NCBI RefSeq assembly: GCF_025290835.2
Contig: NZ_JAOCQD020000001.1
Coordinates: 124,001 to 188,000 of the forward strand
Length of the DNA stretch: 64,000 bases
Direction of reading: 5' to 3'
DNA from: Aquabacterium sp. OR-4
GTDB lineage: Bacteria; Pseudomonadota; Gammaproteobacteria; Burkholderiales; Burkholderiaceae_C
Shown: positions 58,434-64,000 of the stretch, in pieces
How the letters are laid out: each line of letters starts with the position of its first letter
Position numbering within the stretch: the stretch's first letter is position 1
The notes under the pieces: generated by a model
Seen by the model: only the letters and a program-made list of their open reading frames with translations
What the model was told of the DNA's origin: nothing
The model's database searches: none
Position numbers and translations under genes: made by a program

Positions 58434-59354
58434 TTACCCGGCCTGCGCGCCGGCGGCCGCAAACCCTTCGGCCAGCGCCTCGCGCAACCAGCCCACCAGG
58501 GCCTGCACCGCGCGCGGCACATAGGGGCTGTAGGGGCGGATGGCCCACAGGTGGCTGCCGTAGTTGCCCACCGGGCGCCAGCCAGGCAGCACCGGCAGCA
58601 GCTTGCCTTCGCGCAGCGCGGCCTGGGCGCTGAAGTCGGGCAGCAGCGCAATGCCCAGGCTGCGCAGCGCGGCCTCGCGCAGCGCCTCGCTGTTGTTGGC
58701 GGCAAAGGGGCCGGCCACCGGCAGCGTGCGTTCACGGCCCTGGTCGTCCAGCAGGGTCCAGGTGGGCGTGTCGCCGGGGCGCAGGTAGTGCAGGCAGTCG
58801 TGCGCGGCCAGGTCGTCGGGTGTGGCCGGCGTGCCGCGGCGGCGCAGGTAGGCGCGGCTGGCCACCAGCAGCGAACGGGTCTCGCACAGCGCCCAGGCCA
58901 CGTGCGTCTCGGGTGGTGCGTGGGTGTGGCGGATGGCCAGATCAAAGCCCTCCTGGGCCAGCGGCACCAGGCGGTCCGACAGGTCGAGCTCCACCCGCAC
59001 CTCGGGGTGGGCGCGCAGAAAGTCGGGCAGGCGCGGCACCAGCTGCTGGCGCGCCAGGGCCACCGGCGCGGTGATGCGCAGCCGGCCGCGCGGCTGCTCG
59101 GCCAGATCGCGCACGCCCGAAAACGCGGTGGCGATGGTGTCGAAGGCGCCGGCCGTGGCGTCGGCCAGGCGCTGGCCGGCCTCGGTCAGGCGCACGCTGC
59201 GCGTGGTGCGCGCCACCAGCGGCACGCCGGCCGCGCGCTCGAGCTCGGCGATGCGCTGGCTCATCGCCGCCTTGCTCAGGCCCAGGCGCTGCGCGGCGGC
59301 GGTGTAGCTGCCCTGCGTGCCCAGGATGCTCAGCGCATGCACATGGCTCCACAA
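58434..59354 (-). CDS. LysR-family transcriptional regulator
   Basis: A 306-residue LysR regulator. The HTH covers residues 4-62 (HVHALSILGTQGSYTAAAQ and LGLSKAAMSQRIAELERAAG). The effector domain begins near 88. The only in-frame start is TTG at 59354, giving LWSHVHAL; related regulators usually begin M-D-x-L-W, and here the codons upstream would read V-D-T-L-W with no ATG/GTG, so either the TTG is the true start or the annotated start sits in an unusual context. It is divergent from mmsA and a palindromic operator lies 56 bp upstream of the start, consistent with auto-control and mmsA control. Confidence 0.88.
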   Translation of the reverse strand: MWSHVHALSILGTQGSYTAAAQRLGLSKAAMSQRIAELERAAGVPLVARTTRSVRLTEAGQRLADATAGAFDTIATAFSGVRDLAEQPRGRLRITAPVALARQQLVPRLPDFLRAHPEVRVELDLSDRLVPLAQEGFDLAIRHTHAPPETHVAWALCETRSLLVASRAYLRRRGTPATPDDLAAHDCLHYLRPGDTPTWTLLDDQGRERTLPVAGPFAANNSEALREAALRSLGIALLPDFSAQAALREGKLLPVLPGWRPVGNYGSHLWAIRPYSPYVPRAVQALVGWLREALAEGFAAAGAQAG

Positions 59355-59410
59355 GGTGTCGACGCGGCGGTCGGGGGGCCGGGGGCTTGGTTGTTCCCGG
59401 ATTCCGATCT

Positions 59411-59440
59411 GGATTGTTCATTGAACTGAACAATGAATCC
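59411..59440. promoter_or_regulatory. Symmetric operator between LysR gene and mmsA
   Basis: ATTGTTCA (59413-59420) and TGAACAAT (59427-59434) are perfect complements; overlapping them, TTCATTG (59418-59424) and CAATGAA (59432-59438) also pair, and GGATT/AATCC close the ends. The result is a nearly 30-bp symmetric A/T-rich site in a G+C-rich background, placed 56 bp before the LysR start and 113 bp before mmsA. A TAGACT at 59477-59482 could be the mmsA -10. Confidence 0.65.
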
Positions 59441-59552
59441 AGCCCCGGATGGCTAGGCACCACGCCCGGGCCTGCCTAGACTGCAGCCCTTGCCGTGCAG
59501 GCTGCCGCGCCTGTTCGCCCGAATCCCTCCAAGACCTCTGCAGGAGACCGCC

Positions 59553-61073
<1,521 letters not shown>

Positions 61074-61080
61074 CAGCACC

Positions 61081-62640
61081 ATGCAGCGGCGCATGGGCTT
61101 GCGCTGGGCCGCCGCCGCGGCCTTGGGGATGGGCGGCGGCGCCCTGGGTGGCGCCGGGCGGGTGCTGGCGGCCACGGCTGGTTCGGCTGGTGCAGCCGGT
61201 GCAGCCGATCCGGCGTCAGCGGCCACGGCGTCGGCCGATGCGGCCAGCCTGCCGCGCCTGGCCGACGCTGATCTGGCCTTCGCCCGCCAGCTGCGCACGG
61301 CCGGCCTGGCCGACACCCGCGCGCTGGCCCTGGTGCAGCGCCTCACCCGGCAGGTGGGCGCACGCCCCGCGGGCAGCACGGCCGATGCCCGCGCCGTGGC
61401 CTGGGCCCTGGCCGAGGCGCGCGCGCTGGGCCTGCCGCGCGTGTGGCAGCAGCCGGTGCCGCTGCGCGTGTGGCAGCGCGGCCCGGCCCAGGCCACGCTG
61501 CTGGCGCCCGAACGACGCGCGCTGGTGGTGGCGGCGCTGGGCAACAGCGTGGGCACGCCGTCCGGCGGGCTGGAGGCCGAGCTGGCCTGGTACCCCGACT
61601 TCCAGGCCTTGAAAGACGACCGCAGCGAGCGCGCACGCGGCCGCATCGTGTTCATCGACCAGCGCATGGACCGCAGCCGCGACGGCAGCGGCTACGGCCG
61701 CGCGGTGCCGGCGCGCTTTGGCTCGGCGGCCGAGGCGGCACGCCGTGGCGCGCTGGCGGTGGTGATCCGCTCCATCGGCACCAGCGGCGCCAACCCCGCC
61801 TTGCCCGGCGAGCCCGATCGCGTGGCCCACACCGGCGCGATGCGCTACGACGACGACGCGGCGCAGATCCCGGCGCTGGCGGTCTCGGTGGCCGATGCCG
61901 AGCACCTGGCCGCGCTGCAGGCCGCCGGCCAGCCGCTGCGCCTGGCGCTGCAGGTGGCCAACCAGGTGGGTGTCGAGGCCCTCAGCCACAACGTGCTGGC
62001 CGAGCTGCCGGGCCAGGGCGCGCTGGCCGGCGAGGTGGTGCTGCTGGGCGCCCACCTCGACAGCTGGGACGTGGGCGAAGGCGCGGTGGACGACGGCGCC
62101 GGCGTGGGCATCGTGCTGGCCGCGCTGGGCCTGATCGCCGAGCGGCTGCGCGCCGCGCCGGCCGAGCTGGCCCAGGCGCCACGCCGCAGCCTGCGCGTGG
62201 CCCTGTACGCCAACGAGGAGAACGGCTTCGACGGCGCGCTGGCCTACAGCCGCGCCCATGGCAGCGAGCCGCACCAGTGGGTCAGCGAGAGCGATTTCGG
62301 CGCCGGCCCGGCCTATGCCTGGCGCCACCGCGTGCGGCCCGAGGCGCTGCCGGTGATGGCGCAGATCGCGGCCGAGCTGGCGCCGCTGGGCCTGCCGCTG
62401 GGCGCTGGCAACGACGCCACGCCCGGCCCCGATGCCGCCGTGCTGATGCGCCGCCACCGCTGGCCGGCGGTGCAACTGCACCAGGACGGCAGCCGCTACT
62501 TCGACGTGCACCACACGCCGCACGACACCTTGGCGCGGCTGGACGCCAGCGCGCTGCCGCAGAACGTGGCCGCCTGGGCCGTGCTGGCCTGGCTGGCCGC
62601 GCGCGCGCCGGTGGCCTTCGGGCCCCTGCCGGCGCGCTGA
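61081..62640 (+). CDS. Exported M28-family metallopeptidase
   Basis: A 519-residue zinc exopeptidase with a signal sequence (RWAAAAALGMGGGALGGAGRVLA). The PA-like domain is followed by the M28 catalytic domain: GAHLDSWDVGEGAVDDGAG near residue 323 provides His, Asp and the bridging Asp, YANEENG near 380 the catalytic Glu and metal Glu, and FDVHHTPHDTLARLD near 480 the final His. It is predicted to release N-terminal amino acids in the periplasm, as carboxypeptidase Q-like members do. The gene starts 7 bp after mmsA and is likely cotranscribed, which links peptide or amino-acid release to valine catabolism. Confidence 0.92.
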   Translation: MQRRMGLRWAAAAALGMGGGALGGAGRVLAATAGSAGAAGAADPASAATASADAASLPRLADADLAFARQLRTAGLADTRALALVQRLTRQVGARPAGSTADARAVAWALAEARALGLPRVWQQPVPLRVWQRGPAQATLLAPERRALVVAALGNSVGTPSGGLEAELAWYPDFQALKDDRSERARGRIVFIDQRMDRSRDGSGYGRAVPARFGSAAEAARRGALAVVIRSIGTSGANPALPGEPDRVAHTGAMRYDDDAAQIPALAVSVADAEHLAALQAAGQPLRLALQVANQVGVEALSHNVLAELPGQGALAGEVVLLGAHLDSWDVGEGAVDDGAGVGIVLAALGLIAERLRAAPAELAQAPRRSLRVALYANEENGFDGALAYSRAHGSEPHQWVSESDFGAGPAYAWRHRVRPEALPVMAQIAAELAPLGLPLGAGNDATPGPDAAVLMRRHRWPAVQLHQDGSRYFDVHHTPHDTLARLDASALPQNVAAWAVLAWLAARAPVAFGPLPAR

Positions 62641-62669
62641 CCCGGCGCGGCCGGCCCGGGCTCACCGAT

Positions 62670-63155
62670 TCAGGCGCAGCCCGGGCCCTGGGCGGCCATG
62701 GCCTGCAGGCCCTCGGTGATCTGCTGCGGGCTCAGCTGGCGCAGCTGCATGGCGATCGACCAGCGGTGGCCGAAGGGGTCTTCGACCACGCCGTAGCGGT
62801 CGCCCCAGAACTGGTCGCCCAGCGGCATCACCACGCTGCAGCCGGCATCCACCGCGCGGGCAAAGGCGGCGTCGGCGTCGGTGGTGTAGAGGTGCAGGGT
62901 CACGGCCGTGCCGCCAATGGCCTTGGGGCCGCGCGCGCCCATCTCGGGAAACTCGTCGTGCAGCATCACGATGGAGTCGCCGATGCGGATCGAGGCATGC
63001 ATCAGCAGGCCGCCCGGGCCGGGCAGGCGGCTCAGCTCCACGGCGCCGAAGGCCCGGCCGTAGAAGGCGATGGCGTCGGACGCGCCGGCGCACACCAGGT
63101 GCGGCGTGAGGGTGTGAAAACCCTCGGGAATGGCGTGGGCAGGGGACTGGCTCAT
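62670..63155 (-). CDS. VOC-superfamily protein (PhnB/glyoxalase-like)
   Basis: A 161-residue single-domain vicinal-oxygen-chelate protein. FHTLTPHLVCAGASDAIAFYGRAFGA gives the first beta-alpha-beta unit and VVEDPFGHRWSIAMQ the last with its conserved Asp/His. PhnB-like proteins are of this length; they bind metals and are mostly of unknown function, while relatives inactivate drugs. The ATG complementary to 63153-63155 is preceded by GGAG eight bases upstream. It is convergent with the M28 peptidase gene (29 bp) and divergent from the tannase-like gene. Confidence 0.92.
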   Translation of the reverse strand: MSQSPAHAIPEGFHTLTPHLVCAGASDAIAFYGRAFGAVELSRLPGPGGLLMHASIRIGDSIVMLHDEFPEMGARGPKAIGGTAVTLHLYTTDADAAFARAVDAGCSVVMPLGDQFWGDRYGVVEDPFGHRWSIAMQLRQLSPQQITEGLQAMAAQGPGCA

Positions 63156-63358
63156 GGCAAGGGCTCCGGAATGAGAAAGGGGCGCAACGACGGGGCGGCG
63201 CGGCCGGCCTGGGCGCCCGGCCGGGCCGCCCGCATGGCCACCGCTGCACGACGAACGGCCCCGCACCGTCTCGACAACGGGCCGGCCATCCTGCCCTTGT
63301 TCGGCCGATCGGGCGCGGCGCGGCGGCCCATGATCGCGGGGGGAACGCCTGCACGCCC

Positions 63359-64000
63359 ATGACCCGACTCCACCCCGCCACCGCCCCCACCGCCCGCTCC
63401 GGCCTGGCCCTCTCACTGGCCACGCTGAGCCTGCTGCTGCCCGGCTGCGCCAGCCAACTGCCCGGGCTGGGCCACCAGGCCGACGGCCTGCCGCCGCCGC
63501 CCAGCAGCAACGGCCGCAGCCCGCCCGTGGCCTGCCGCCAGCTGGCCGGCGCGCTGGCCGGCTGGCCCGGCCTGCGCATCACCGACGCACAAGACCTGCC
63601 CGCCGATGCCGCCGGCCACCCGGCGCACTGCCTGGTGCGCGGCCGCCTGGGCGAGCGCACCGGCAGCGACGGCCGGCCCTATGCCATCGGTTTCGAGCTG
63701 CGCCTGCCGCGTGGCGACGGCCAGCGCCTGCTGCACCAGCCGCAGGACGGCATGGCCACGCCGGCCTACGGCACGCTGGCGGTGCAGCCCGGCCCCGATG
63801 CGCTGGGCCGCGGCATCGCCGTGCTCACCAGCGACGGCGGCCACCAGGCCACCGCGCCAGCCGATCTGCGCTACGGCCTGGCCGCGCCGCAGGCCTATGG
63901 CGCCGATGCGCAGGCCCGGCGCGACCTGGCCCACGCCGCCGACGCCGCCGTGTGGCCGCTGGCCCTGGCCCTGGCCACGCGCCACTACGGCGCCGCGCCG
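63359..64000 (+). CDS. Tannase/feruloyl-esterase-like lipoprotein, 5' part only
   Basis: The reading frame is open from ATG 63359 to the window end (214 residues, no stop). The leader LATLSLLLPGC is a lipobox, so an anchored lipoprotein is predicted. The N-terminal sequence ACRQLAGALAGWPGLRITDAQD, then AHCLVRGRLGERTGSDGRPY and IGFELRLPRGDGQRLLHQP and a SDGGHQ stretch, follow the beginning of tannase/feruloyl-esterase family proteins, which usually have A-H-C-x-V-x-G and F-E-L-R-L-P in this order. The catalytic Ser motif is beyond the window. The assignment rests on the N terminus only; the full gene is likely about 500 residues. Confidence 0.7.
   Translation, partial: MTRLHPATAPTARSGLALSLATLSLLLPGCASQLPGLGHQADGLPPPPSSNGRSPPVACRQLAGALAGWPGLRITDAQDLPADAAGHPAHCLVRGRLGERTGSDGRPYAIGFELRLPRGDGQRLLHQPQDGMATPAYGTLAVQPGPDALGRGIAVLTSDGGHQATAPADLRYGLAAPQAYGADAQARRDLAHAADAAVWPLALALATRHYGAAP

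Overview
The window is very G+C-rich with strong third-position G/C preference. Its gene content (class I Tat-type nitrous oxide reductase cluster, GTP-type PEP carboxykinase, D-amino-acid dehydrogenase, UPF0149 protein, pirin) fits a betaproteobacterium of the order Burkholderiales, most like the Rubrivivax/Leptothrix/Ideonella group. That placement is inference from gene families and style. I see no tRNA, rRNA, CRISPR array, insertion sequence, integrase or phage gene. It reads as ordinary chromosome with a few accessory-looking modules.

Region 1 (1-13.2 kb) holds a truncated response regulator, a class C-type serine hydrolase, a metallo-beta-lactamase-fold hydrolase, a PAS/LuxR regulator followed by a Crp/Fnr regulator, an M48 metalloprotease, an AmpG-like permease, an ECF sigma/anti-sigma pair, a LysR regulator and a chemoreceptor. 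Region 2 (11.7-23.4 kb) is a complete N2O-respiration locus. ApbE (flavin transferase) and a lipoprotein cytochrome c run leftward from a promoter region carrying an FNR/DNR-type box (TTGA-N6-TCAA). A DUF2946-like protein, nosZ, nosR, nosD, nosF, nosY, nosL and a second NosL-family gene run rightward, mostly with overlapping ends. A CopD-like membrane protein lies convergent at the far end. ApbE would attach FMN to NosR, NosDFY/NosL would supply copper, and NosZ would reduce N2O.

Region 3 (23.5-32.7 kb) has a tightly overlapping leftward operon (cysteine-less glutaredoxin-like protein, secreted alpha/beta hydrolase, ABC ATPase, ABC permease), a GST, a thioredoxin-fold protein, an MmcB-like nuclease-fold protein, pirin, and an 85-bp tandem repeat. 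Region 4 (32.7-39.4 kb) is the most unusual part: an RDD membrane protein, a class III cyclase-TolB-TPR protein, a PAP2/vanadium-haloperoxidase-fold protein with a collagen-like Gly-X-Y N terminus, and a divergent intracellular subtilase, all leftward and closely spaced.

Region 5 (39.6-48.2 kb) carries a cytochrome c with a second FNR/DNR-type box at the same distance from its start as at nos, tgt, a SNF2-like ATPase with a long histone-H1-like tail, a membrane protein, a CPBP protease, an Old Yellow Enzyme and a MOSC protein. Region 6 (48.4-64 kb) has pckG, a metallophosphoesterase, a universal stress protein, an 87-bp tandem repeat related to the 85-bp one, TetR, a degenerate sigma-like protein behind a perfect CRP-type palindrome, dadA, an Hsp70-like protein, UPF0149, an FMN reductase, a strong candidate small RNA ending in a terminator, a LysR/mmsA divergent pair around a symmetric operator, an M28 peptidase, a VOC protein and the start of a tannase/feruloyl-esterase-like lipoprotein cut by the window end.
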